Counted from the first letter of the stretch, positions 13,801 to 29,619 are shown. The stretch is DNA of 64,000 bases from Plasmodium malariae (GCF_900090045.1 NC_041783.1:1068501-1132500); one strand, 5' to 3'. Translations and numbers: made by a program. The notes: a model not told the origin generated them from the letters alone.

Positions 13801-14024
13801 ATAAAAAGCTTGCCCTAAAGTAGAGCGCGCGTTCATGCTGATACTCTTGCGTGCTCCCGTCAATACGCACGTGCATTATAAGTATATCCATACTTATACA
13901 TATATATACTTATATATATATATATATATGTTTTTCCCTTTTGTATGAATTCACAATGCAGGAGTTGAAATTGTTTGAGACATCAATATATACGGACATT
14001 AATTCCCTCGAGCACGCAGATTAA
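10841..14024 (+). CDS. F-box-like leucine-rich repeat protein
   Basis: Exons 10,841-13,005, 13,262-13,389, 13,520-13,629 and 13,962-14,024 join in frame to 821 residues with GT-AG introns; the last two junctions are inferred from phase. The N-terminal third is Lys/Asn-rich and holds nine 10-residue repeats (DKIYGDKATT type, about residues 87-180). Around residues 405-445 is an F-box-like segment (FDIFNHIGDDVFRYIL...LNRRFCYIIR). It is followed by cysteine-containing LRRs (LDLSGCAHIT, LCLKNCNKICDSSL, VVDIRNCYKIS, FNLSGCNI, LRILDISKT) continuing through exons 2-4. F-box/LRR proteins usually select substrates for SCF ubiquitin ligases, and yeast Rad7 has a similar LRR build; which applies here is inference. 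An alternative start is ATG 10,904. A stop lies just upstream of ATG 10,841 in frame. Confidence 0.85.
11101..11385 (+). repeat. 30-bp tandem repeat in the LRR gene
   Basis: Nine near-identical 30-bp units encode (A T T/S D K I Y G D K/R). They differ at two positions (ACT/TCT and AAG/AGG). They lie in the disordered N-terminal region, upstream of the F-box-like and LRR part. Confidence 0.9.
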
Positions 14025-14190
14025 GATTACGGATATTTAAATATGGCACTGTCCTTCGTACTACATTTTGAACTAAATTTTTTGTTATAGCTTTTGTTAA
14101 TACTTTTTTTAATATATATTTTTTTTTTTTTTAAATAATTTTCTTCATTTTTACCATTTGATTTTATTTTTTTTAAGTTCAAAATGACTT

Positions 14191-14231
<41 letters not shown>

Positions 14232-14239
14232 CATCCGTT

Positions 14240-14385
14240 TTAAGATAACTTTTAAGGTAATTTTTAAGATAATTTTTAAGATAATTTTTAAGATAATTTT
14301 TAAGATAAATTTTAAGATAATTTTTAAGATAAAAAAATTTAAGATAAATTTTAAGATAATTTTTAAGATAAAAAAATTTAAGATT
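14240..14385. repeat. TAAGATAATTTT short tandem repeat
   Basis: About nine imperfect copies of a 15-bp A/T unit (TTTTTAAGATAA) with A-run variants. Non-coding, near the 3' end of the LRR gene. Confidence 0.8.
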
Positions 14386-15015
14386 GCACTTTCATTTTTA
14401 TTTTAATTTTTATTTTTTGAAATAGTGCATCACATTTTTAGCCATTTTTCGTCGATTGGGTTAGGCATAATATAATATAAAAATTATATTTATGGTATAC
14501 ACTTTCAAATACATTTACAAATATATTTAGATATAAATATATACAAATATATTGTACATTTTTACTTAAATGTTTATGTTTTCATATACATTTACATGTA
14601 TATTTACTAATATATTTACGTCTATATTTACGAATATATTTACGTGTACATTTACTAGTATATTCACGTGTACATTTACTAGTATATTCGCGTGTACATT
14701 TACGTTTATGTTTATATTATGAATACTCTCATATATACATATGCGCATAAAAAATTTTTTACTATAATTTGTACAAAATGTACATAAACAAATAATACTA
14801 CCATAACCATGTGATATTATTATATCCAGAAAATAATACCGCTTATTATAAATTTTCACTTTTTAAGTTATAGAAAAAAAAAAGAAAAAGGAAAAAAAAA
14901 AAAAAAAATGATGAATTGTTTTTATAACTTTTTATGAAGAGGAAATTATTAATGGGGAAAGGGTACAAATTTTTTAGTTCTAAAGTTTTGTTTAAAATGT
15001 AAATTTTTTTTCAAA

Positions 15016-15050
<35 letters not shown>

Positions 15051-15149
15051 TTATAATATATAAAATTCTTTTTTTTTTTCATAAAACGTGTTTTTTCATA
15101 AAATGAAGCTTTTTTTAAAGCACCTCCCTTTTTAAAACACAGCCCTTTT

Positions 15150-15257
15150 TAAGGTACAGTCTTATATAAAGTATAGTCTTATTTAAAGTATAGTCTTATT
15201 TAAAGTATAGTCTTTTTTAAAGTACAATTCTTTTTTAAAGTACAATTCTTTTTTAAT
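15150..15257. repeat. 17-19-bp repeat in the 5' leader of the RING-LON gene
   Basis: Six or so units of the form TTAAAGTATAGTCTTA, drifting to TTAAAGTACAATTCTT, end about 45 bases before the ATG at 15,302. They probably lie within the promoter or 5' untranslated region. Confidence 0.75.
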
Positions 15258-15301
15258 CAAAATTACATATATTTTTTAAAAAAAAACAAAAATCAAGCGA
15301 A

Positions 15302-17272
15302 ATGAATGAACAGGAGGAAGAAACGAACTCAGATTTGGAAAAAGAGGAGGGAAATACTAAAAAGGAAGATACCAAAAAGATTGATAGTAATAAACATATC
15401 AGTATATGTAATGATAAGAAGCAAGATGAAGTAGGCAAAATGGTGAGCGAGGTAAAAAAGAAAAAGGACAGGGATCAAGCAAGTCAAAATGATAATACAA
15501 ACACTTATGACAATATGAGCGAACTTTCGAATACGTACGAGGATGCAAAAGAAAATGAAAGTGAAATTTTGAATAAAAATATAAACAGTGGTAATATTAA
15601 TATGGAGAACATCAGCGTGAACAATATTAACATGTACATTATTAACAGGGGTGCTACAAACGGAGTTAGCACAAACGGGGTTATAGCAAACGATGATAAA
15701 TGCGTTAACTGGGGGGATAAGGACCATATGGTTGAAATTTTAGGACAAGGGGAAGCAAAAAGTAATGTATTGCGCAATCGATTTTTAAAAGAAAAAGGTG
15801 GTACCAATAAGGATAGTAATAATGATGGTAATAACAGCAGTGGTAGGAAAGGGATAGGTGAAAATGACCAAGCGGACGTGTGCGCTAGTATCAATAATAG
15901 TAGTAGCAGTAACAGAGGGGAAAGAGGGGAGCAGAGCAACACGAACGCAGAGCAGATTCCGTCGGATATGGAGTGTGCGATATGTATGAAACTTTTAATT
16001 ATTCCTGTAACTATACCATGTGGTCATAATTTTTGTAGAGATTGTTTAGAAAAAGCAAAGGAGTATAAGAACTCGTGTCCTTTATGTAGATCACCTATGG
16101 GTGATAAAAAAAATATTAACATTTTGCTATCAGAATTAATAAAAGAAAAATATCCTTTAACATATGCAAAAAGATTGGAAGAAATTGAAATATTAAAAAG
16201 AGAGCAAGAAAAAAAAATTTGGAAAGAGAGAATTGATGCTATTAAAAATTCATCTATCATCCCTGTATTCAAAGTCCCATTAGCATTTGGACCATACTTT
16301 CCAGGAGAAGTTTTCGATATAAATATTTATAATAAAAAATTTATAGATCTTATTGAATTAATATCTAATGAAGGTACCTTTGCCATTGCATCACCATGTA
16401 AAGATAAAAATGATGATGATAAAATGTATGGTATTCATGTTAGAATATTAGAACAAAATAGTACTAATCAGTTTTTTAATATAAAATGTGTAGCAAATTT
16501 CAGAGTTATATTATATAATATAATTCATTTTCATCAATATGACAATTATATTGCACATCATTCTCCTTTATTTGATGAAAATGTACGAGTAAAATTATTA
16601 GAGTATAGTTTGCTTGGGGTGATACCATTATCTTCATCAGTTGCTAACAGTACAGATGATGATAAGGATTGTATGCCACGTAGAGATAATATAATAGACG
16701 TTGGAAAGGAAAGAGTGAAAGCTCTAAAAAATCTATTAAATACTATAGAGGTCGAGGATGATATCAATTCTATTTCGTCTTATTATGATGAGTATAAAAA
16801 TATAATGAATAGTGCAGATGATAGTATAACTGAATATATTAATCTATACAATGCTGTAAAGTATTATTCTTGTGTTATATTTTCAAGGATTTGTTTACTG
16901 TGTATAAAATATCAACTGAATCGATTTGGAAATGCAGGTATTCGCTTATTTAATACTAAATTTAGAAATATTAAACTTACTTCATCTGAGCCATCAAACG
17001 AAGAATTAGAAAATTTTTCCTATTCATTAAGTAGTGCAATCATATCAAGATCTATTCTTAAATGGAGATGGTTTACAATGACAAATACTAGTGAACGATT
17101 AGAAAGTATAACACAATATTTTTTGAAAAAAAAAAATAAAAGTATCTTAGCCCTTGACAATTCGCGCTCACCACTTATCCATAGGCTTTTTATGTTAGAT
17201 TCAATATCATCCTCCCTGTTAATCATCTTTTTTATTATATTTATTATTTGTTTAAAGTATTTTTTCCACTGA
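15302..17272 (+). CDS. RING-finger, LON-domain protein, putative tail-anchored E3 ubiquitin ligase
   Basis: Intact 656-codon single-exon gene. After an Asn/Lys/Asp-rich N-terminus comes a C3HC4 RING finger at about residues 223-264 (CAICMKLL...CGHNFCRDCLEKA...CPLCRSP). The RING is followed by a region matching the LON substrate-binding fold (about 310-400; VFKVPLAFGPYFPGEVFDINIY, then FAIASPC). This RING-plus-LON arrangement is that of the LONRF family, which are predicted or known ubiquitin ligases. The extreme C-terminus is a hydrophobic segment (SSLLIIFFIIFIICLKYFFH) ending at the stop codon, so the protein is probably tail-anchored with its domains in the cytosol, on the ER or the mitochondrial surface. 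Membrane placement is inference from hydropathy read by eye. Confidence 0.88.
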   Translation: MNEQEEETNSDLEKEEGNTKKEDTKKIDSNKHISICNDKKQDEVGKMVSEVKKKKDRDQASQNDNTNTYDNMSELSNTYEDAKENESEILNKNINSGNINMENISVNNINMYIINRGATNGVSTNGVIANDDKCVNWGDKDHMVEILGQGEAKSNVLRNRFLKEKGGTNKDSNNDGNNSSGRKGIGENDQADVCASINNSSSSNRGERGEQSNTNAEQIPSDMECAICMKLLIIPVTIPCGHNFCRDCLEKAKEYKNSCPLCRSPMGDKKNINILLSELIKEKYPLTYAKRLEEIEILKREQEKKIWKERIDAIKNSSIIPVFKVPLAFGPYFPGEVFDINIYNKKFIDLIELISNEGTFAIASPCKDKNDDDKMYGIHVRILEQNSTNQFFNIKCVANFRVILYNIIHFHQYDNYIAHHSPLFDENVRVKLLEYSLLGVIPLSSSVANSTDDDKDCMPRRDNIIDVGKERVKALKNLLNTIEVEDDINSISSYYDEYKNIMNSADDSITEYINLYNAVKYYSCVIFSRICLLCIKYQLNRFGNAGIRLFNTKFRNIKLTSSEPSNEELENFSYSLSSAIISRSILKWRWFTMTNTSERLESITQYFLKKKNKSILALDNSRSPLIHRLFMLDSISSSLLIIFFIIFIICLKYFFH

Positions 17273-17624
17273 TTAGTGCATATAAGTATGATTATATGTA
17301 AATGTACCAATCTATGTATATATGTAGTATATATGAATGTATATTTCTATTTATACACTTTATAGTTAGCTCTCTTTGTGTATTACTGCTTCCTCTAGAA
17401 TGGCATGCACATCGCTACCTTCATGTTAAAAAAAAAAAAAAAAAATTTTTTTTTGTATTTACATCACATTGGTATATTCTTCATATTTTAATGATGAATT
17501 CCCACATTAAATTTAACTCATATGTAAATATCACAAAACTTGCGATATATTAATATTTTTTTTTTGTCTAAATGAAATAAAAATTTTGATATACATCTAT
17601 TTGTTTGATAAAGTCATATTACAC

Positions 17625-17770
17625 CCTCCTATGAGATGTACTGGACAGACTGAGTTAGTGGTGGGTTGGGGTAGACGTTTCATAATAGCATTATCGCGTT
17701 ATTGCATTGTCATATCATCATGATATCACATGGTACTCTCACCCATTTTCCGCAATTACCGTTGTTTTGT
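17625..17770. ncRNA. G+C-rich island, candidate structured RNA
   Basis: Hand count gives about 47% G+C for 17,641-17,700 and 38% for 17,701-17,760, against roughly 20-25% around it. It has no long ORF. Possible pairing includes GTGGGT (17,661-17,666) with ACCCAT (17,741-17,746). In A+T-rich genomes such islands often mark non-coding RNA genes. No known family was recognised and strand is unknown. Confidence 0.3.
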
Positions 17771-18180
17771 CCTATTCTTTTAGCTAAGTAATATATGAGA
17801 TATTCTTTACGATTACTTTACACGTACGTTTTAATCATCTATATATTTAAAATAATTAAAAAAAAAAAAAAAAAAAAGGACAGCTTTCACCATACCACAT
17901 AAATGTGCATAAATTTTTACGTTTTCCATATATTTTTCCTTTTTTAGCATAAGACAGGTGAAAGATATAAGATATAAACTTGTGTTTGTGTTTATTAATC
18001 AAAGTTTTATTAAACTTCATAGAAATATTTTTCCTACCATTATGGTGTTAAATAACTGTGATAAAAAGGAGCGAAGGGAAATGAACGAATAAATATATAG
18101 TAAAAGTAAAACTACTACAAAATGAAATAAAGAAGTACTAGGGGGTATACTCATAATCATATAGTGTGTTATTACTAAGT

Positions 18181-18345
18181 TAAATGGGATACTCAACTAA
18201 CTGCCTAGTTCATCGGTTATAATTGTACTTTTTGTGTATAACAGTGAAATATATCAAACTGTCTGTTTTTCCTTATCACCTACTATTACAGGAGCACCTG
18301 AAACGGCTCTTGGTATTTCGGCTGTCTCTGTTCTGTATATTTTTG
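18181..18345. ncRNA. Second G+C-raised island, candidate structured RNA
   Basis: About 32-37% G+C across 165 bases with no convincing coding frame. Two short hairpins are visible: AACTA/TAGTT (18,195-18,199 with 18,206-18,210, loop 6) and AGGAGC/GCTCTT (18,290-18,295 with 18,306-18,311, loop 10, one G-U). Family and strand unknown. Confidence 0.25.
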
Positions 18346-18884
18346 TACTTAACCATTTATATGTTTATTCATTTATTTATTTATATGTTTAATCATTTAT
18401 TTATTTTAATTTTTTTTTTTATATTAATTTTTTAAAATATGCAAATATCAAATGAACTTTTATCGTTTAACTCATTGTTTACATCTTACGAATGACGAGA
18501 CTCACAAATTTTGCCCTTTTCTCTTCTTCCATTTACTCATTTATTACTTCACATTGATATCCTTCCTTGCTTTTGCATAAATACAGAATTATGCACACGT
18601 AAAAATGTACATACATACATACATACATGCATACATAAATACATATGTACATACTGATATACATACGAACACACATAAATTCATAAAAACCCAACGTTTG
18701 TACAAATACGTAATGGAATGCTTTCCAAATATATATGCATTTTTTATCTTAGCTTTGGTTCAGTTGCTAGATGAAAATCAGAGTGATTTACTAAAATAAT
18801 CTTAAAAAAAATTATCATAAAAATGATTTACTTCGAAGGTTTGTAGTCTTGCTTGTGCGATAAAAATGGAACAAAAAGGGGAAA

Positions 18885-18980
18885 AATAAAACTTAAAGGG
18901 AAAAATAAAACAAAAAGGGAATAATAAAACAAAAAGGGAATAATAAAACAAAAAGGGAATAATAAAACAAAAAGGGAAAA
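18885..18980. repeat. 19-bp tandem repeat (AAAACAAAAAGGGAATAAT)
   Basis: About five copies of a 19-bp A-rich unit, the first two with AAAAAT in place of AATAAT. Non-coding, in the gap before eRF3. Confidence 0.8.
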
Positions 18981-19899
18981 ATATAAGCAAAAAGAAGCAA
19001 CGAAAAAAGTAAAAAGAGCATTCTGTTCGTACCAAAACACATTTTATTTTTCCTTTATATTCTTTTTATAAATAGGTTTATAAACAAAAATTATTACAAT
19101 GGATAACACGCATTGACAATTATTTTTTCAAATGTAGAGGCACTCACATAAATGACTTGATCATTTAAGTATCAAAACAATCTAGAGTATTTGTCACATT
19201 TCTTTACACATGCATAGGTATTATTAAATATTTTTAAGTATACTAAAAGATAAGCACAAAAAAAAAAAAAAAAAAAAAAGAATAAAAATAAGTGGAATAA
19301 AAAGTGAGAGCAAAAGTGAAAACGAAAGTGAAAGCAATAGCAAAAGCAAAAGGGAGAAGAAACATATTTAAATTAATAATTGCTGAATCAGAAAGAACAA
19401 AAAAGGAACAGAATAAAAGAAAAAATAAAAGTAAAATAAAAGAAAAGATAAGAAAGAAAAGAAGAAGAGGCTTATTTTCCTCATTGAAATTAATGTTATT
19501 ACAACTTCAATTTTTTTCCTTTTTTTCAAATTGATAATTTATCATAGAATTCTGAGGAATACCCTATTTTTAAATGTAATAATTATAGTAATTATAAAAA
19601 TTATGAATATTATAAAAATTATAAAAGTATGTTATTAAATTTTAATAAATGTACTGTTCAAATTATGACTGCGCTTAAAACTCATATCTGTTTTTTATTC
19701 CTACTTTAATGTACGAATGTGCATTTATTACATATCATTATGTATGCGCGTGTACATATCTGTGTAGTAGTGTTACGTGATAAGCACATACAATTAGTGC
19801 ACATTTATGTACATATATACCCATGTACATATGTACGTGCGCATTTATGTACATACATGTATGTACTTATGTATACATTTGTTTATTTCTTCCTTTTAG

Positions 19900-20731
19900 A
19901 TGAATAATGTTCCTTTCAACTTCAATGCAAATGCCCCTTCGTACTACCCGGGAATGTTGTACAAAGCAGAAGAAGCGAACGAGGCAAAAGAGAATGAAAT
20001 AGAACAAGTATTAAACATTTCAGATAATATAGAGGATACAAATGTAAACGATATAGAGGATAAGATAAGTAAAATAACACTGAATAGTGATGAGTCTAAA
20101 GAAGATATAGAAGAGTTACAGGAAGAAAGGATACAAGAAAAAAAGAGTACTATGGTAGAAGTAGATTCAAGGCATCACTTAAACTTAATTTTTATTGGAC
20201 ATGTTGATGCAGGAAAGTCAACGGCTTGTGGTAATATATTATATATATTAGGATATGTTGATGATAGAACTATAGAAAAATATGAAAGAGAAGCAAAGGA
20301 AAAAAATAGGGAGAGCTGGTTTTTAGCATTTATTATGGATATTAATGAAGAAGAGAGACAAAAAGGAAAAACTGTAGAAGTAGGAAGAGCACATTTTGAA
20401 ACAAAGGACAGAAGATTTACAATTCTTGATGCTCCGGGACATAAAAATTTTATTCCAAATATGATTAGTGGTGCTGCTCAAGCTGATGTTGGTGTTTTAA
20501 TTGTTTCCGCACGAAAGGGAGAATTTGAAACGGGTTTCGAGAGGGGTGGGCAAACCAGGGAGCACACGCTACTTGCCAGAACCTTAGGTATGAGCTCCTA
20601 TTCTACATAGTGACGTTTTGTGCTTGTTCGTATGTAACATTTTTGCTGGTGTGTATGTTTATATTTGGGGAATATTTTTTTCCTTTATTTTTCCTTTTTT
20701 TTTTTTTTTCTTTTTTTTTCATTTATCATTT

Positions 20732-20762
<31 letters not shown>

Positions 20763-21683
20763 CCGCATGCTTCCTTTTAAGGCATAAATCAACTAATAGT
20801 GGCAATAAACAAAATGGATGATCCAACGTGCAACTGGAGTGAAGGAAGATATGATGATATACAAAAAAAGATAACTCCTTTTATAAAATCATGTGGGTAT
20901 AATATAAATAAAGATGTATATTTCGTTCCCATTTCTGGCTTAACAGGTCAGAATTTATCTGAACATGTGTCTGATAAAAATTCCAAATTACATGATCCAA
21001 GAGCTAGCTGGTATGATTTATCAAAACCTACTTTATTTCAAATTTTAAATACATTACCTCCCCCACCATGGGATGAAAAAGGACCTTTAAGGATTCCATT
21101 ATTAGAAGGATATAAAGACAACGGAATTATAGCAGTTGGAAAAATTGAGTCAGGCACAATATATGGTAATAATATGAGTTGTACAATAATGCCAAATAAA
21201 GTTAAAGTAAAAGTTTTGAATGTATATTTAGAAGAGGATGAAGTGCCATATGCAAAACCAGGAGAAAATGTACGTGTAAAATTATTGGGTGTGGAAGAAG
21301 ATCAAATTAGTAAAGGATTTGTTTTATGTGATTCAATCAATTTATGTTCAGTAGTTCATGAATTTATTGGAAGAGTAGCAATTGTTGAATTACTTGAGCA
21401 TAAGCCAATAATAACAGCTGGATATTTTTGTATTTTCCATGCACACACCACTTGTGAAGAAATACAGTTTGTTGAAATGTTAGAGGTTATTGATAAAAAA
21501 TCGAAAAAAAAAAAAATTAAACCCAAATTTATTAAAAGTGATTGTATTGTAACTGCACACTTTTTACTTTCAAATCCTGTTTGTGTCGAAGTTTATGACA
21601 AGTTACCACAATTGGGAAGATTTACCTTGCGTGATCAGGGAAAAACCATAGCAATTGGAAAGATACTCGAATTAAAGGCCTAA
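19900..21683 (+). CDS. eRF3: Eukaryotic peptide chain release factor 3 (eRF3/SUP35), GTPase
   Basis: Exons 19,900-20,587 and 20,782-21,683 join in phase ([16 protein letters not shown]) to 529 residues. The GTPase domain has G1 [10 protein letters not shown]3 DAPGHKNF and G4 NKMD. The stretch [13 protein letters not shown] followed by [19 protein letters not shown] is characteristic of eRF3 rather than EF-1alpha. The two C-terminal beta-barrel domains follow (ending [14 protein letters not shown]). The protein works with eRF1 to release the finished chain at stop codons. The N-terminal extension is only about 80 residues, mostly acidic. It begins with a PAM2-like motif ([10 protein letters not shown], residues 8-17), the element by which eRF3 binds poly(A)-binding protein elsewhere. 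The intron is T-rich with a run of about 26 Ts. Confidence 0.95.
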
Positions 21684-23592
21684 TGAATAATGTGCGAATG
21701 TGGTAAAATGGCTAGTCAAAAAAAAAAAAAAAAAAAGACAAAAAAGACAGAAAATAAGGGAAAAGAATAAAAAATGAATATACAAGTGGAGGAAAGAAAT
21801 AACAATAACATGAAGCTGAATTAGTGAGGAATGTCAAATCTTTAATGTTCATTATTACATAATTCTCTAAGTGCTGTTTTTGCCAAATGTGAATTTTTTT
21901 TTTTTTTTTTAAATGCATTTAAAATATCACGCTCATAAGGTTTTGTATATGTATGCAAAGTCTTTTATTTTTTGGTTTTTACCATAGCGGAGCGTTAATG
22001 GGGAGGAGGAATCGCATAATAGTAGTACAGAAAAAGATAGCAACAATACACTATTTTTTTAAGGTATTTGTGTGTACATATATACACGTATATACATGTA
22101 CACGCATATACATACACACATACATATGAATCATTTTGAAATAAGCTGCTTTAACTTTTTTTGTGTATTGTATGAAGAATACGAAGAATTTGAATATTTA
22201 CGAACAAGAAGAAAAAATGTATAAGATACATTGTGTTATCATGTATAAATATATGTGTTTAGTATTTATATGTATATGTATTTATATGTATATGTATTTA
22301 TATGTATATGTATTTATATGTATATGTATTTATATGTATTTATATGTATATGCATATATATTTATGTACATACGTCATTATATGAATAATTTGAAAAAAA
22401 AAAAAAGTGCATACTTATGAAACAATACTCTTTTAATTTTTCCTTTTTTAAAGACGTCAAATATTTATTCTCGCATAGGCTTATTTGAGAAGCACATATA
22501 TTTCAGTTCTTGATTTCTTTTCCTAAATATGTAGTACGTCGTGTGCATCCTTATGCGTCTGTATATGTACATATATATATGTATATAGAAAACTAATTTA
22601 TGAGGAAAAATTTAACAACGGAACATCATCATATTTGTATTAATAAAATTTTGTTCCTTTAAATAATAAAGTTGATATTTAAAAAATTGTTATGTTTCCT
22701 TATACTAAATGTGAAAATTTATGTATTAATATAATGCAAAAATCATATTTATAAAAAAAAAAAATTAATTTAATTTAAAAAAAAAAAAAAGTGAGGAAAT
22801 GTAACATAAATTGATAAATTATGTAGAACTTTGTTTTTCCTATTTTTCCAATTATCACATATGTGTATGCTAGTGTATGTATATGTAAGTTCATATGTAT
22901 GTTTATATGTATAAGTGTATATATGCACGTACGTACGTACGTACGTCTGTACATATATGAGCAATGCATAATAATTAAAAAATTTGTTGGCTAATATAAA
23001 AGAATAAACCTAAAATTATGATTAATTCAGCAACACAATTTATAGTATAGGAAACTGAGGTACTATAACAAATTAAAGAAAAAAAGGGGAATAATGTAGT
23101 AAAAGTAAAGGTGGAAATAATATGTATTCATTCATTTCTAAAAATTAAAATAATTTATATAATGGAAAAGGGGGACAAATACAAAAGAAAGGGGGAAAAA
23201 GGAAAAAAATAAAATAAATTACACAAAACAGGGAAACATACATATATATACATATGGCATGTACACGTATTTCTCAGAAATAAACATACAGTGGTACAAT
23301 AAGCTCACAAAATAAATGTGTTATTATGAAAAAAAAAAAAAAAAAAAAAAAAATTTTTACATGTAAATCAATGTAAAATAATGTTAACCCATGGGTGGAG
23401 GATCATTTTGGTAATTCCTGTAGACATATACAACTCGTTCTTCATTTTGGTACAACGCACAAATTGCATAAAATGGCATACATTTTATACACTTGTAGTA
23501 TATAAGTATACACATATGGTACATATATGTACACGTGTATATATACGTATACATTTACGTACAGCGAGCATTGCGAGCACGTGAACTAACCT
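21684..23592. other. Convergent intergenic region between eRF3 and the glycosyltransferase-like gene
   Basis: Both flanking genes end here, so this holds two 3' regions. It has poly-A/T runs (21,719-21,736; 22,744-22,790; 23,330-23,353), a TATATGTATATGTATT repeat (22,255-22,350) and CGTACGTACGTACGTACGT (22,927-22,945). No gene seen. Confidence 0.75.
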
Positions 23593-27887
<4,295 letters not shown>

Positions 27888-28295
27888 TTGTATGAAAAAA
27901 TTAAGTAAATTTATGGAAATATAATAGCATAAAAATTAAGTCATGGAAAAAAATTATTTTAAAAAACAGAAAATTGTTGTCAGTTGCTTGAAAAAAAAAA
28001 AGTCTGTACTTGTTTAATGAAAAAAAAAAAAAAAAAAAAAAAAGGTTTATAAGTATATATTATTTATATTTCATTTTTTTAAACTTTCACAATGAACAAA
28101 AAAAAAAAAAAAATTGAAAAAGAAATAGAAATACAAATAGCAATAGAAATGCAAAATATTATTATATATAATACGGGGAAATAAATTCATAAAAGTGTAA
28201 AAAATTAAACTTTATTTTTTTTTAATATTCTTACATATATGTGCATATATTAGCAATAATACATAAAATATAAGCGTAAAGGTGTATAAATACAC

Positions 28296-28402
28296 AAATG
28301 CTTATAATTATGTGCGTATACACATTTGTATATAATTATGTGCGTATACACATTTGTATATAATTATGTGCATATACACATTTGCATATAATTATGTATA
28401 AG
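28296..28402. repeat. 28-bp tandem repeat (CACATTTGTATATAATTATG)
   Basis: About 3.5 copies of a 28-bp unit with minor C/T and G/A changes, about 400-500 bases upstream of the glycosyltransferase-like start codon (minus strand). Confidence 0.8.
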
Positions 28403-28904
28403 CAAAATAATATACATATATCTATATATAATATTTTTAATAATATGTGAATATATAACATAATTCATCTTAATAAAAATAAATTATCAAGTCTGCTTAG
28501 TTACAAGCTCCAAATTTTCACTTGCTGTTTTTTTTATTTTTTTAACAATTAAATATTTCCAGTGCAACTCAAAATTAAAAAATAAGCTAAAACTTTCAAA
28601 ATGCAATTAATATCAACTAAATATAATTTTTTCCAGCTAAGTTCGCTTAGCTATTACCAAATTTAAATCAGCATAAGTAAACGTATTCATACGCACATTT
28701 GTAAATAAATAAATAAATATATATATATATATATGCATACATACATTTATACAAATTTATACAAAATTGTACATATTTATACGTATGTATATATATATAT
28801 ATATATAAACAGGAACACAAGAAATATTGAACAAAATGACGAAGAAATAGCTTTCTATCAATTACTATATCTCGTTTTCTCCAAATGATACATATTTACA
28901 TGTA

Positions 28905-28946
<42 letters not shown>

Positions 28947-29403
28947 CAAATATTGATATATTTATATATATATTGACAAATATACGTATATACTTTAATT
29001 AGAATAGCTAAATGTTTATAATGTGTTGAATTATTTCATGTTAATAAAAAAAAAGATCACATATGTAAAGAATACACATAAAAATATGACAAGTTCATGT
29101 AAATTTTAATATACAGTATGAAAAAGATGAATTTTTTTCATATTTATATGACATCAGTGTAATAATAATTGTGTGTTACAAAACTTTCTCTATAATTTTG
29201 TTCATTTTTTTTAATAAGCACTTTTTTATAAAAAGAAGAGAATTAAAATAAATAAAAAAAATATTACAGGTGGTTCATATTATTATTATTATGATAAATA
29301 TCTAGAACACTATATGGTTCTTGTATACATAATTACATATATGTAATCGTTTATATATTTTTATACATTAATATATAATTAAAAAGCGCAAAATATTCCT
29401 GTC

Positions 29404-29619
29404 ATGAAATATTTAAAAAAAAGAAAGGCTGAAGTTTTTCGTTCATTTGTAAATATGAGAAATTATAAAAATTTAAGAAGTATACATTATGAATTAAGGA
29501 AAAATCCTTTTTTTTACAATTGTAAAAATGGTATAAATACATTTAATCAAATGGGTAAATTGAAAAAAAAAAAAAAAAAAAAAATGTATCTATTCAAAAT
29601 TAATTATAAATTATGGTGA
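29404..29619 (+). CDS. Doubtful small basic ORF
   Basis: A 71-codon ATG-initiated ORF. The first 50 codons look less repetitive than the surroundings (MKYLKKRKAEVFRSF...) and would encode a basic, Arg/Lys-rich peptide of mitochondrial character. After that it runs into a poly-Lys A-tract. A GT at 29,555 and an AG at about 29,632 could splice it to a short second exon. It could also be a missed 5' exon of the RAP gene or chance. Not recognised. Confidence 0.25.
   Translation: MKYLKKRKAEVFRSFVNMRNYKNLRSIHYELRKNPFFYNCKNGINTFNQMGKLKKKKKKKMYLFKINYKLW

Larger units (their letters stand above)
14025..15301. other. Intergenic region between the LRR and RING-LON genes
   Basis: No gene seen. It contains poly-T runs (14,194-14,228 and 15,020-15,047), a TAAGATAATTTT repeat block (14,240-14,385), a TTTACGTGTACATTTAC-type repeat (14,590-14,710) and the 17-bp repeat just upstream of the RING-LON start. 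Presumably the promoter and leader of the next gene. Confidence 0.75.
17273..19899. other. Intergenic region between RING-LON and eRF3
   Basis: No protein gene seen. Two islands (17,625-17,770 and 18,181-18,345) have clearly higher G+C than the surrounding DNA and are listed separately. It also holds a 19-bp repeat (18,885-18,980), a 20-base poly-A run (about 19,259-19,279) and, before eRF3, TACG/TATG-rich sequence (19,740-19,880). Confidence 0.7.

Noticed and set aside
19304..19534. Lys/Arg-rich plus-strand ORF
   Set aside because: Lacks an ATG at its start and is an A/G-rich low-complexity tract.
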